A stretch of 37,271 nt of DNA, taken from the NCBI GenBank assembly GCA_021738405.1, contig JAIPCC010000015.1, positions 1 to 37,271 on the forward strand, written 5' to 3'. The translations under genes were made by a program, and so were the position numbers. Source of the DNA: Crocinitomicaceae bacterium. GTDB lineage: Bacteria; Bacteroidota; Bacteroidia; Flavobacteriales_D; Crocinitomicaceae. The notes beneath the pieces are model-generated. The model saw only the letters and a list, made by a program, of their open reading frames with translations, did not search any database and was not told the origin of the DNA. Below are positions 24,093 to 32,955 of this stretch, piece by piece (the stretch's first letter is position 1; the number at the start of each line of letters is the position of its first letter).

Positions 24093-25100
24093 TTAAGATT
24101 GATAGCGTTTGAGTAGGGCCTGTGCGCGTTCTTTTAAGGTCAAGCGCAGGCTTTCGGGTTCGAGTACCTCAACTTCGCCGGCGTAGCCGAGTAGACTCCG
24201 GATAAATTCTTCTGTGACTAAAATGCGCAATTCAAAAATGCTGTAAGCATCTTGCTTTTCAAGTAATTTTTGGGAGTGATGAAAAGCTTGCGTCTCGATG
24301 TAGCGCGCTGCAATGGCATCGGCTTTCAAGACGATGCGCAGCGCGGCACCTTTAAAAGCGGTAATGCCGATGGCGTCGCGAAAGTAATCTGTGGCATTGA
24401 AATCTGCGGGTATTTGTGCGGCTTCGTCTAAAAGTTGCAGTTCGGTCATGCGGTCTAGTGCAAAAGTCGAGATGTCTTGCTTTTGAAGGTCAAAACAAAT
24501 GAGGTACCAGCGGTTGCGGTACTCCTTCAAAAATAAGGGGCTTACTTTTCGGGGTTTAGACTGTTGTTGCTGAAAACTTGTATACATAAACCACACGCGT
24601 TTTTGCGCCTGTATACCTTCTAAAAGCGTCGGTAAGTATTCGTTGCCGCCTGTAGAAACCGCCGCTTCAAATTGGATGTATTTCGACATTTCTTGGCTTT
24701 GCTCGCCCACTGCTACGCGGTCTACAATTTTGTCGATAGCCATGCCAAATTGCTGAAAAAAAGGCACTTCTCTAAATTGTTGGAGCGTAGAAACTGCGAA
24801 GCGAATAGAAGCAAGTTCGTCTTCGGAAAGCGGAACATCATTGATACTGAAATCGGGGTCTTCGTAAAAATAGCCGCCATTTTTTTTGCTGTAGCGAATG
24901 GGGGCGTCGTGTTCCATTTTCATCGTGAAAAGGTCTTTCTCGATGGTGGAAGCGCAAATGTGTACGCCTGATTCCGAACCGAACAAGGCGTCCTCACAAG
25001 CAGATCTGAGGGCTTCTTTAGACGGATGCGGTTTGTATTTGTTGCGCAGCATTCTGTCGATGATGCGGTAACGAATCAGGGCATTTTTAATGTGTGGCAT
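24093..25100 (-). CDS. WYL-domain transcriptional regulator
   Basis: 335 residues. The N-terminal part (to about residue 70) is a winged-HTH-like DNA-binding region (RYRIIDRMLRNKYKPHPSKE, ALRSACEDALFGSESG). The central WYL domain has KPRKVSPLFLKEYRNRWYLI with the conserved NRWYLI core, then FALDRMTELQLLDE. A WCX-like C-terminal domain ends with ESLRLTLKERAQALL. WYL proteins sense ligands or nucleic acid and regulate nearby genes. It begins at a TAATG overlap with the upstream frameshifted gene and precedes the paaG/paaH-like genes in the same operon. Confidence 0.88.
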   Translation of the reverse strand: MPHIKNALIRYRIIDRMLRNKYKPHPSKEALRSACEDALFGSESGVHICASTIEKDLFTMKMEHDAPIRYSKKNGGYFYEDPDFSINDVPLSEDELASIRFAVSTLQQFREVPFFQQFGMAIDKIVDRVAVGEQSQEMSKYIQFEAAVSTGGNEYLPTLLEGIQAQKRVWFMYTSFQQQQSKPRKVSPLFLKEYRNRWYLICFDLQKQDISTFALDRMTELQLLDEAAQIPADFNATDYFRDAIGITAFKGAALRIVLKADAIAARYIETQAFHHSQKLLEKQDAYSIFELRILVTEEFIRSLLGYAGEVEVLEPESLRLTLKERAQALLKRYQS

Positions 25101-26514
25101 TAGTGGTTTTCCAGTTTTTGCTGGTAGCCAAAGAGTTCAAAAAACTTGATGGCCTTGACAACTTCGTAAGGTACGTCGTCTTCCCAGCTATGTGCATTTG
25201 CTTTGATTTTACTCAAGACGTCGTCCGAAAGGATGTGCAGTAAACTGGTGTCGTATTCTTGCAAGGCGGTAATCTTGTCATTTGCTTGCATGTAATTGAG
25301 CAGACCAATCAAGTTCTCGGGTAGCTTGATATTCCCTAAATGATACAAGCTGCCGTCTTCAACATTGATGGCCGGATAGATATACAACTTGACATTATGT
25401 CCAAAACCGCGTCCAAATGCCTCGAGCAAGCCACCTGGTAAATTGTCATAGTACTTCTCGTCAAAAATGATGTGCAAATTGTAAATGCCCATAATGACGC
25501 CAACTAAGTTGCCACGTGCAATTGAAGAGAGGTACTCGAGCATTTTGTAGTGCTTGAGGTAGTTGGAAACCATTACAGTATAACCCAAAGAACCCAATAG
25601 TTCGGCCCGGTCTAGGAAGTCTTTATCGGAAATTTTGCCATCGGCGGTGAGGTCCTTGAGGGTGAGTTCAAAAACAACCTCGAGCTGTTCTGGCTTGACG
25701 CGTTTTTCTTTGGCAAAGGCTGCACGTGCGCGCTCGATCATGTCGATGTGCACTTTGGTAACGGGTCTGAACCGACCTCTCATGAGCAAGATGTTTTTCT
25801 TGTAGAGGGCCGTAGAGGGTTGCATCACATTTTTAGCGAGGTCGAACATGGTGGCGTTCGTGATGCCGCGTCTGACCAAGTTGAGTGCAATAATGCGGTT
25901 GTCTGTGTCTTCAAAATCGGGTCCCGAAATGCGGAGCATATCGATTTCCATGCGGTCTGGGGGCAAGCGGTGCACAATGCCATCGATGAAGTCGTCGATA
26001 TTGCCCGATTGAAAATAGCAGGCATAAATGAGATTGACACCTAAAATACCAAGGGCTTCTTGCTGCGCTTTGTGGCTGTTGTCGTGCATTTTGATGTGCA
26101 AAATGACGTCGTTTGGCTTTTTGTTGAGCCCTAATTGAAAACGCATGCCCACCCAACCTTGTCCTTGATTGGTTTTGTGGTAATTGAGCGATTCTACTGT
26201 ATTGCAAAAAGCAAAAAAGCAGGCGTCGCGGTTCTTGACTGGCAAGATATCCTGGAGGTGCTTGAATTCTGTCTGAAGCATGGTGAGCAAGCGCTCTTCG
26301 CAAACGTAGCGAACGGTTTCTCCGTACATGGAGTCCGATACTTTCATGTCGTAGGCAGACTGCGTGTAGGCGATAGTTCCTGAGCTGCCGCCAGCCTTGA
26401 AAAATTAGCGGCCACTTCCTGACCTGCGCCAATTTCTGCAAAACAACCATAGATGTCTTTGGTTAGGTTGATTTTTAGGGCCTTGTCTTCGGTGGTTAAA
26501 CGACTTGCGCTCAT
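25100..26514 (-). pseudogene. Nucleotidyltransferase-like protein (annotated in relatives as nicotinate-nucleotide adenylyltransferase), frameshifted
   Basis: The intact frame covers 25100-26347, but the family's usual N-terminus continues upstream in another frame. From the ATG at 26514 the frame reads MSASRLTTEDKALKI, then NLTKDIYGCFAEIGAGQEVA up to AAN-F, and runs into a stop. One added base in the T run (five A on the plus strand, 26400-26404) joins it to FKAGGSSGTIAYTQSAYDMK and the intact frame, giving about 471 residues. The motif RGRFRPVTKVHIDMI is a variant of the GxFxPxHxGH nucleotidyltransferase loop, with T-x-x-H in place of HxGH. Downstream it overlaps the WYL gene by TAATG; upstream it starts 1 nt after the peroxidase gene. 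The shift may be a base-call error, true decay, or programmed. Confidence 0.75.
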
Positions 26515-26515
26515 G

Positions 26516-27589
26516 TTAGTGTGGGTCTTTGAAATTCGGATTTGAAATATAGGAGTTGTCTGTAAGGGTAAGCAGAAACTTTTTGAGCAAGTATTTTTCT
26601 TGCGCGCTCAGTTGAACGCCGCCCTGATTGGCAAACTCGATCAGTGGGTCAATGGTAGCGGACATATGTACGCCACTGGAGTAGTGTTCGATCACTTCGT
26701 CGAGTGTCTGAAAACGACCGTCGTGCATGTATGGCGCGCTGAGTGCAATATTGCGCAGCGTAGGTACTTTGAATTTGCCGTAGTCTTCGGGGTTGTTCGA
26801 AACTGCGCCGCGCCCGAGGTCTGAGAAATTGGCGTCTAAGCCGTTGTTGCTGTATTTCTTGACGCGCATGAGCGGCCCGTTGTGGCAGTGAAAGCAATCG
26901 GCGCCATTGAGGCTTTTGAAGAGGTCGTAGCCAGCCCATTCCTCTACATCTACTGTTTGCAAAACGTTTTGTTCTTGTGCGGTGAGTGACATGCCGTTTT
27001 CGTATTTGTACATGACATCGTATTTCGACGATGCAGAAATCATGGTGCGGATAAACTGCGCAATTGCTTTGGTGACCTTTGTGGAGTCGATGCCTGGTTC
27101 GCCAAAGGCACGGTAAAATTTATTGCGGTAGTTGATGTCTAGGTTGAGCTTATAGACTGCGTTGGTCCAGCTTTGGTGCATCTCGATTGGGTTCGGAATG
27201 GGCTCGAGGATTTGTTGTTCTAGTGTGGAGGCGCGGCCGTCCCAGAAAAAGAAGTTGTCCCAGCCGAGGTTGATGAGCGCCATGGAATTGCGGTTGCCGG
27301 CAATGCCGTCTATGCCCGTTGAGTATTTGTTGGGGTCTGAAAAACTGCTCTGCGCTAAATGGCAAGATGCACAGCTCATGGAGTCGTTGGCGGAGAGTCT
27401 TTTTTCGTAAAACAACCAGCGCCCCAAGTCTACACCCTCTTCGGTCATGGGGTTGTCTGCCGGGATGATCATGTCCGGAAAGTGACTTGGAATCTCTAAA
27501 GCATAGGGTGTAGCTTGAAAGTTAGCCTTGTCTTTTTTACAAGCGCTTAACAACACCAAAAAACCTAAGAGAAATAAGAATCCTTTCAT
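26516..27589 (-). CDS. Diheme cytochrome c peroxidase / MauG (MbnH-like) lipoprotein
   Basis: 357 residues. The lipobox LLSAC puts the anchor at Cys17. Two c-type heme sites are visible: CASCH (residues 73-77) in the N-terminal half, and CFHCH with HNGPLMRVKKY in the C-terminal half. PTLRNIALSAPYMHDGRFQTLDEVIEHY is the peroxidase C-domain signature. Its partner, an MbnP-like gene, starts just upstream (TAATG overlap), the arrangement of MbnH/MbnP. In that system the diheme enzyme oxidises a Trp of MbnP, creating a copper site. Functional detail here is inferred from the pairing. Confidence 0.88.
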   Translation of the reverse strand: MKGFLFLLGFLVLLSACKKDKANFQATPYALEIPSHFPDMIIPADNPMTEEGVDLGRWLFYEKRLSANDSMSCASCHLAQSSFSDPNKYSTGIDGIAGNRNSMALINLGWDNFFFWDGRASTLEQQILEPIPNPIEMHQSWTNAVYKLNLDINYRNKFYRAFGEPGIDSTKVTKAIAQFIRTMISASSKYDVMYKYENGMSLTAQEQNVLQTVDVEEWAGYDLFKSLNGADCFHCHNGPLMRVKKYSNNGLDANFSDLGRGAVSNNPEDYGKFKVPTLRNIALSAPYMHDGRFQTLDEVIEHYSSGVHMSATIDPLIEFANQGGVQLSAQEKYLLKKFLLTLTDNSYISNPNFKDPH

Positions 27590-28326
27590 TAATAGGGGCT
27601 TATGGCGATTTTAAAGTTGGCGATGACTTTTTGCGTAAGGGCTTCTTGTCCGGCAGCGGTGTGGGTGAGGTTTTCGGTGCTGAGGTTGATGCTATTGACG
27701 CCTTGTCCTAGAAAGGCGAGTAAGTCGAGTTTGAGTTTGAATTCGCGTGTTTGGTTGCCGATATCGGTCCAGTTGACAGCGTTGAATTGGAGGTTTTGCG
27801 CATAGGTGTCGGTACCGATATGGAAACTAAAAGAGAGGTCGGGGTAGGTAGTGCCGTCTATAATTGTATCTACTTTACCTTGGACATTCATGAAGATATA
27901 ACCCGGATTCCAGCCCCAGTGCATTGGGCCGGCATTGCTGATATTGAGGGGGCTTTCGTTTGGAAACGCACTCGGGTCGAGGTGATTGAGGCTGCTGTCT
28001 ACACCGAGAATGGCACTTAAGTTATTGAACTTAGCGTAGTCTCCTTCTTTTTTGAAAAGGAGGCTGCCCGTTTCACGGTAGTCTAGTAAGGCGGCCTGAT
28101 GCAATGCGTTGGAACCGTTGCCAAATAGGGTAAAATAGCACTTGAGTTCTGTGAATTTGATCTTGTAGCCTTCTTGGGTGGTATAGATGCTGTCCATGTA
28201 GAAAGGGAGCGCCCCAAAGACGGGTTGCATACTGACTTGAATCTGCGCTTTTGGAGCCGTGGGTTTGTCGTCGCCACAAGCAGCGAGCAGCAAGCCAAAA
28301 AAGATCACTAAAAATGTTGGTCTCAT
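27589..28326 (-). CDS. MbnP-like copper-associated lipoprotein
   Basis: 245 residues. Signal peptide and lipobox LLLAAC (Cys17). The mature protein has the MbnP fold signatures: GALPFYMDSIYTT near the N-terminus, YKIKFTELKCYF, and the hallmark HWGWNPGYIFM with His136 and two tryptophans (137, 139). In MbnP one Trp is oxidised to kynurenine by the partner diheme enzyme. It is coupled to the MbnH-like gene by a TAATG overlap. A perfect -7 element lies 4 nt before its ATG. A role in copper binding is inferred from family knowledge. Confidence 0.85.
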   Translation of the reverse strand: MRPTFLVIFFGLLLAACGDDKPTAPKAQIQVSMQPVFGALPFYMDSIYTTQEGYKIKFTELKCYFTLFGNGSNALHQAALLDYRETGSLLFKKEGDYAKFNNLSAILGVDSSLNHLDPSAFPNESPLNISNAGPMHWGWNPGYIFMNVQGKVDTIIDGTTYPDLSFSFHIGTDTYAQNLQFNAVNWTDIGNQTREFKLKLDLLAFLGQGVNSINLSTENLTHTAAGQEALTQKVIANFKIAISPY

Positions 28327-28330
28327 CTAA

Positions 28331-28338
28331 CAAAAATA
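28331..28338 (-). promoter_or_regulatory. -7 promoter element for the MbnP-to-PaaH operon
   Basis: The minus strand reads TATTTTTG, a perfect TAnnTTTG ending four bases before the ATG at 28326. It would drive the six-gene minus-strand run down to 22143. Confidence 0.5.
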
Positions 28339-28361
28339 CGTCAAAACGCTCAAAATGTTCT

Positions 28362-28369
28362 TAATTTTA
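28362..28369 (+). promoter_or_regulatory. Weak -7 element for the helicase-nuclease gene
   Basis: TAATTTTA differs at one base from TAnnTTTG and lies 26 nt before the ATG at 28396, close to the opposing MbnP element. Confidence 0.25.
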
Positions 28370-28395
28370 GGAAAAGTTCAGCCCAAATTCAGCTA

Positions 28396-31300
28396 ATGCC
28401 CCAACCTTCTTCCAAAGCCTTACGCGTTTATGCCGCATCAGCGGGTAGCGGCAAGACGCATCGTCTTGTTTTAGAGTACCTTAAGATTTTACTTTCCGAT
28501 GCCAACTACCGTCAAAAGTTCAGGCATATTGTCGCCATGACCTTTACGAATAAGGCGGCCAACGAAATGAAAGACCGCATCCTTCAAACCTTGAGTGGTT
28601 TGGCCTACCCCGCAAGTGCCAACTCTAAAACAAAAGCGCTCCAAAAAGACCTCCTCGACGAAACGTCACTCACAGAAGTACAGTTGCAGCAACGCGCGGC
28701 GGGCGCACTTCAGGGCATCTTGCACCACTACGAAGATTTCAATATTTCTACCATAGATAAATTCAACCTGCGCCTCATTCGTTCCTTTAGTCGCGACCTC
28801 GACTTACCGGCCGATTTTGAAGTGGTGCTCAATGAAAAGCTGATCCTCGACGAAGTCCTAGACCTACTCATTGCGCGGCTTGGGCAGCCCGATGCGCAAG
28901 AACTCACCCGCTGGATGCTCTCTTATGCCCGAACAAAAGTAGCGGAGGGCGAATCCTGGGACTTCAAAAAATCTTTGCTGCACTTTTCGGAGGTCCTGAG
29001 CAAAGAACGCAACGCGAAAGAAGTGGCGCAGCTGCTCACCAACACCTATACACCCGATACCTACAAAGAATTTCAAGAAAAAGCCGAGCGGGTTAAAGCC
29101 GACTTTTTAGCCGAGTGCGCCGCAGTTCATGCGCTTGCCGCGCCTTTCAAGGGGGCAAATTTCAAGACTGCAACCGAGCAAAAACGCATAGATGCATTTG
29201 TGGAAGACCCAAATTGGGGGCTAGGCAAAAAAGAAGGTTCTTTTTACGCTCCCAAATTCAAAGAAAAGCTCGAAGAGAACTTTTACGAGCTCCCGTCTGC
29301 GGTCAACAATGCACTTCTCGAACTCGAAACAAGTTATGACCAAGCTTTGGGGGCCTTCAAACTCCTCGAAACGCAGCGCAAAAATTTTTACGACATGGCC
29401 TTGTTGCAATACGTAGCGCAGCAAACCAAGGCCCTCATGACTGCGCAGCAGCAAATCCGTATTTCAGAGTTCAATCAGCTCATCAGTCAGTTGGTGCAAG
29501 GTGAACAAGCGCCATACATCTACGAGCGTTTAGGGATTCGCTACGAACACTTCTTGCTCGACGAATTTCAAGATACCTCCCGTTTGCAATGGGTCAACAT
29601 GATTCCATTGGTACTCGAAGCCATTTCTTACGAGCGTCCGAACCTCATTGTCGGCGACGCCAAACAAAGTATTTACCGCTTTAATAACGGTTTGGCCGAA
29701 CAATTCGTCGCTTTGCCAAGTCTCTACAATCCCGAAAACGACCCTCAAATGGCCCAAAATAGTGCGCGTTTTGAGGCCAGTGCAGCAAAAAACAGCCTTG
29801 TAGACAACTACCGTTCTGCTGCTCAAATTGTCGAGTTCAATAATGCGCTATTCAAGCAATTAGCGCTTGCCTTGCCGCCGCAGCACCAAGATTTCTATGC
29901 CTCACTTCATCAACATCCCAAATCGAACAAGACAGGCTTTGTGCAAATAGAAAGCCTCGTCAATGACCTCCCCGAAGCGCTCCTCCACGAAAAAATCCGC
30001 AACACCATCCAGCAAGTTTTGCTCGACGGCTTTAGGCCTTGCGATATTTGTGTGCTCACCGAAACCAACAAAAAAGGCAACGCAATTGCCCTTGCCCTGA
30101 CGCAAGTAGGCATGCAAGTGGTGTCGCAAGACTCACTCTTGTTGGTTTCCAATCCATTGGTGCAATTGTTTTTATTGTATCTCAAGAAGCGCGCAAAGCC
30201 TTCCAACCCAACACTCGGTAAGCGCTTGGCAGAAGCGTACTTGCGCGCCAAAGGTAAGTTTGAGGTTGCGAGCTATATGTCTTACTTTAAGACCTATGAG
30301 AAGGAAGGCAAGCAATTGCGTTACTTTGATGAAAATGCTTTTTACAAAGCCGAATTTGGATCTGAAGAAGCGCTATTTATGCCTTATGAGCACCTTTTTG
30401 ACTTGCTGCAGAAAGTAGCCGCATGTTTTCAAATCAACGATACCACCGAGCCTTATGTGCATCATTTTTTCGATGTTGCTTTTCAATACCAACTCAATCG
30501 CAACGCGGAGTTATTACCTTTTATCGAATTTATTGAGCAAAACAAAGACAAACTAGCCCTACAGATGCCCGAGTCTACGGAGGCCATCCGCATCATGACG
30601 ATTCACAAAGCAAAAGGCTTGGAATTCCCTGTGGTGCTCATGCCAAGTCTTGATTTTAGCATCATCATTTACGGCATGTCTAAGTTTTTGATGCAGGCTG
30701 GTGAGGGCTTGGCCTATTCGTTTCCGTCCGACGCCATTCCCGAATTCAGGTCTTTCAAAGAAAAAGAACTCGCGGCCATCTACCTCGATAAACTCAACTT
30801 GCTTTATGTAGCCCTCACCCGACCAGAAAACAGGCTCTACGTTTGGAATCACCACAAAGCCAAAGGTTTTGGTGCTCAAATTCACGAACAACTGCTTGTG
30901 CACCCCGACCTCAGGCTACAAGAAGAGCATGTCTATGTATCCGGACAAGCCGTTCCAGAAGTGCGCAGCGAGGCGCAAAAAGCAACTTTAGAGGCAGCGA
31001 ACACTAAGTTTTATCATCCATTGGCACTACCAGATCAGCTGTGGTATCCTTCTTTGGTGTTTAGAACACCGGATTTAGAGCAGGTGCCAGATCAACTTTT
31101 TGGATTGGCCTTTCATCGCCTCATGGCGCTCTGTTCGGCATCAAGTCAAGTTCCCGCTGGGCTGCAAGCAGCTTTGCAAGAAGGCTCAGTTGCTCAAGAT
31201 CAGGTCACCGAACTCAGTGCAGCGGCAATGCGTTTTTGGACACACGTAAGTGCCCAACATCTAGAGGAAGGTATTTTGGAAGAATTCAATGAGCAGCGCA

Positions 31301-31509
31301 TCATTGCCGATATCAATCAAATGAAGCAGCCCGACAAAGTTTGGCTCAAGCAAAATGAAGTAGTTGTGATAGACTTCAAGACAGGCCTTAGACAAGATAC
31401 CCACATGAAGCAAATTATTTCCTATGCCGAGCTCTTGGAGTCGATTTTTAAATTGCCCGTGCGTCCGTTTTTATACTACACGCAACTTGATCTATTCTTG
31501 GAGTTGTGA
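28396..31509 (+). CDS. UvrD-family helicase with C-terminal nuclease domain (RecB/AddA-like)
   Basis: 1037 residues. Superfamily I helicase motifs: Walker A AASAGSGKTHRLV (about residues 13-25), HIVAMTFTNKAANEMKDRIL (motif Ia), FLLDEFQDTSRLQW (motif II), LIVGDAKQSIYRFNNG (motif III), and LLYVALTRPENRLYVW (motif VI). The C-terminus has the PD-(D/E)xK motif VVIDFKTGLRQ followed by KQIISYAELL. This is the architecture of RecB or AddA, the helicase-nuclease subunit that resects double-strand breaks. In Bacteroidota the AddB/RecC partner is often adjacent, but none is seen here. Convergent with the GATase-like gene (18 nt overlap). Confidence 0.92.
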   Translation: MPQPSSKALRVYAASAGSGKTHRLVLEYLKILLSDANYRQKFRHIVAMTFTNKAANEMKDRILQTLSGLAYPASANSKTKALQKDLLDETSLTEVQLQQRAAGALQGILHHYEDFNISTIDKFNLRLIRSFSRDLDLPADFEVVLNEKLILDEVLDLLIARLGQPDAQELTRWMLSYARTKVAEGESWDFKKSLLHFSEVLSKERNAKEVAQLLTNTYTPDTYKEFQEKAERVKADFLAECAAVHALAAPFKGANFKTATEQKRIDAFVEDPNWGLGKKEGSFYAPKFKEKLEENFYELPSAVNNALLELETSYDQALGAFKLLETQRKNFYDMALLQYVAQQTKALMTAQQQIRISEFNQLISQLVQGEQAPYIYERLGIRYEHFLLDEFQDTSRLQWVNMIPLVLEAISYERPNLIVGDAKQSIYRFNNGLAEQFVALPSLYNPENDPQMAQNSARFEASAAKNSLVDNYRSAAQIVEFNNALFKQLALALPPQHQDFYASLHQHPKSNKTGFVQIESLVNDLPEALLHEKIRNTIQQVLLDGFRPCDICVLTETNKKGNAIALALTQVGMQVVSQDSLLLVSNPLVQLFLLYLKKRAKPSNPTLGKRLAEAYLRAKGKFEVASYMSYFKTYEKEGKQLRYFDENAFYKAEFGSEEALFMPYEHLFDLLQKVAACFQINDTTEPYVHHFFDVAFQYQLNRNAELLPFIEFIEQNKDKLALQMPESTEAIRIMTIHKAKGLEFPVVLMPSLDFSIIIYGMSKFLMQAGEGLAYSFPSDAIPEFRSFKEKELAAIYLDKLNLLYVALTRPENRLYVWNHHKAKGFGAQIHEQLLVHPDLRLQEEHVYVSGQAVPEVRSEAQKATLEAANTKFYHPLALPDQLWYPSLVFRTPDLEQVPDQLFGLAFHRLMALCSASSQVPAGLQAALQEGSVAQDQVTELSAAAMRFWTHVSAQHLEEGILEEFNEQRIIADINQMKQPDKVWLKQNEVVVIDFKTGLRQDTHMKQIISYAELLESIFKLPVRPFLYYTQLDLFLEL

Positions 31510-32190
31510 GTCGAGACCAGCTAGCTCTGCCGAAATCTTTAAAAATGTATAGACCAACGGATGCGGGAGGTCTCGGGTAGAGGATATCTGCGGACAAAAA
31601 CTAGAAGACAAAAAGTAAGGATGTGCTTTGAGGGTAATGATTTCAGGATCGTCAAACTGATTGACGGCTTCGATATCGATGAACTCACCAATTAATTGCT
31701 CGAGTAGTTGAGGATACATGCTGTAGCGCGTAGCACTCAATTCTACCGAACTACAATTCTCATACAAGCGTTCCATGGCGCTTGTTTTTGGAAGCACATC
31801 GATGCGTTCAAAGTGATTGCTATTGACGAGGTTCTCAGAAATGAGCTTTTCGCCATACGGATTCATGTTATTGGCAGTGATGAGGTAGTCAATGAAGATT
31901 TTAAAGCAATCGCCGGTAGCAAAGACAGGTATGTTGAGCTCAACCAGATGACGGAAAACGCCATTCAAAAAAAATGGATTGAGGTAGGGGCCAGGTGCCA
32001 CCCAAATGCCGTCGTATTGTTCGAAGACAGTTTTCTTGAACTGCAGCGCCTCATTGACTTTGATCCAGTAATAATTGATTTCGAGTTCTAAGAATTCGGC
32101 AGCGTGGTCCAAGGAAAGGTTTGTCGCGTGGTGCGAATTGTAGGTGAAGTTGTAGTCGCCTATGATTGCTATTTTAAGTGCTTCACTCAT
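31492..32190 (-). CDS. CTP-synthase C-terminal-related, degenerate class I amidotransferase
   Basis: 232 residues. The fold features of the GATase1-like 'CTP synthase C-terminal region-related' family are present: KIAIIGDYNFTYNSHHAT at the start and DGIWVAPGPYLNPFFLNG mid-protein. The nucleophile region reads PVFATGDCFK, where active relatives have GTCGGFQ. Aligned, the nucleophile Cys is a Gly and a Cys (residue 95) sits two positions later. The His motif reads HPYF (190-193) instead of HPEF, so the triad Glu is missing. Glutaminase activity is doubtful; a binding or altered role is possible. The lipoprotein gene upstream is 25 nt away. Confidence 0.75.
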   Translation of the reverse strand: MSEALKIAIIGDYNFTYNSHHATNLSLDHAAEFLELEINYYWIKVNEALQFKKTVFEQYDGIWVAPGPYLNPFFLNGVFRHLVELNIPVFATGDCFKIFIDYLITANNMNPYGEKLISENLVNSNHFERIDVLPKTSAMERLYENCSSVELSATRYSMYPQLLEQLIGEFIDIEAVNQFDDPEIITLKAHPYFLSSSFCPQISSTRDLPHPLVYTFLKISAELAGLDSQLQE

Positions 32191-32215
32191 TCAGGCGTTT
32201 TAGTTCAACTTAAGT

Positions 32216-32866
32216 TTAGCGCTTGAACCAACTGCGAAGCTTGGCGTTGTTGATTTGGATCGATTCTTCCACTGCTGTTTGTGGATCTACGTACCAAACT
32301 TTACAACTGAAAGTCACTTCAAACAAAGAGTAATCTCCGGTGCCATCCGAAGCTTGCTTCAAAATAGTGAAGTTTGCTGTTTGGCCTGGGTCTGTTTCGC
32401 GAGAAATCCAGAATTTACCTGTGTTGTCGGTGTAAGAAACCTGAACGCCATTGATGCTATTGGTAGCAAGTGTAGTAACGTCTTTGAAAGGCACTGGATT
32501 GCCAGAGTTGGTCATGTGAAAATCATTGAACATCGGAAGCGTTGGAGTGGTGCTGCCGGTTGCGTCCCACTCGAGTGAACCAAAAGACAAAGAAATGTTT
32601 TGTGGGTTGGCCATTGAAGCAATGCCTGAAGTGTAAATAACTTTAGAAAGGATCGGTGCAACATTGACAATTTGGGTGTCGAGTGCAAAGCCAAGGTAAT
32701 TGTTGACGTTTTGTGTGAGCTCAACTTGCGTGCCGTTGACATAGCCAACGAAGCTTGCGTTGAGGTCTACTTTATTGCTTGGCGGTGGAATGATTTCGTG
32801 TTCGATGCAGGCTGAAGAAATCAGAAGAAGTAAGGTGGCTAAGAAAGCAAAGCGCGTCAGTTTCAT
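32216..32866 (-). CDS. Lipoprotein of unknown function
   Basis: 216 residues. Lipobox LLLISSAC is preceded by a hydrophobic leader (KLTRFAFLATLLL). The mature part (IEHEIIPPPSNKVDLNASFVG onward) is beta-rich, with Asn/Thr/Gly turns (VNGTQVELTQNVNNYLGFAL, VQVSYTDNTGKFWISRETDP) and ends in RSWFKR. I do not recognise the family. It has a complete Bacteroidota promoter upstream (32893-32924). It lies between the GATase-like gene and DUF6495, with 25 and 89 nt of spacing. Confidence 0.7.
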   Translation of the reverse strand: MKLTRFAFLATLLLLISSACIEHEIIPPPSNKVDLNASFVGYVNGTQVELTQNVNNYLGFALDTQIVNVAPILSKVIYTSGIASMANPQNISLSFGSLEWDATGSTTPTLPMFNDFHMTNSGNPVPFKDVTTLATNSINGVQVSYTDNTGKFWISRETDPGQTANFTILKQASDGTGDYSLFEVTFSCKVWYVDPQTAVEESIQINNAKLRSWFKR

Positions 32867-32892
32867 GCGTTTGTGTTTAGGTTACAATAACT

Positions 32893-32924
32893 CAAATTTA
32901 GTTCTATAAACGGAATTGTCCAAA
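32893..32924 (-). promoter_or_regulatory. Complete Bacteroidota promoter for the 32216-32866 lipoprotein gene
   Basis: On the minus strand TTTG (32924-32921) is followed after 20 nt by TAAATTTG (32900-32893). This is the best match in the window to the -33 TTTG / -7 TAnnTTTG consensus; it gives a leader of about 20 nt. Confidence 0.65.
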
Positions 32925-32955
32925 AAAAGATGCCTTAGGCTTGAAAAAAGGTTGT

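Noticed and set aside
25911-26450. A 179-codon minus-strand frame at the frameshifted gene
   Set aside because: It is in the wrong frame relative to the recognisable protein, and its Arg/Leu/His-rich translation matches a shadow frame.
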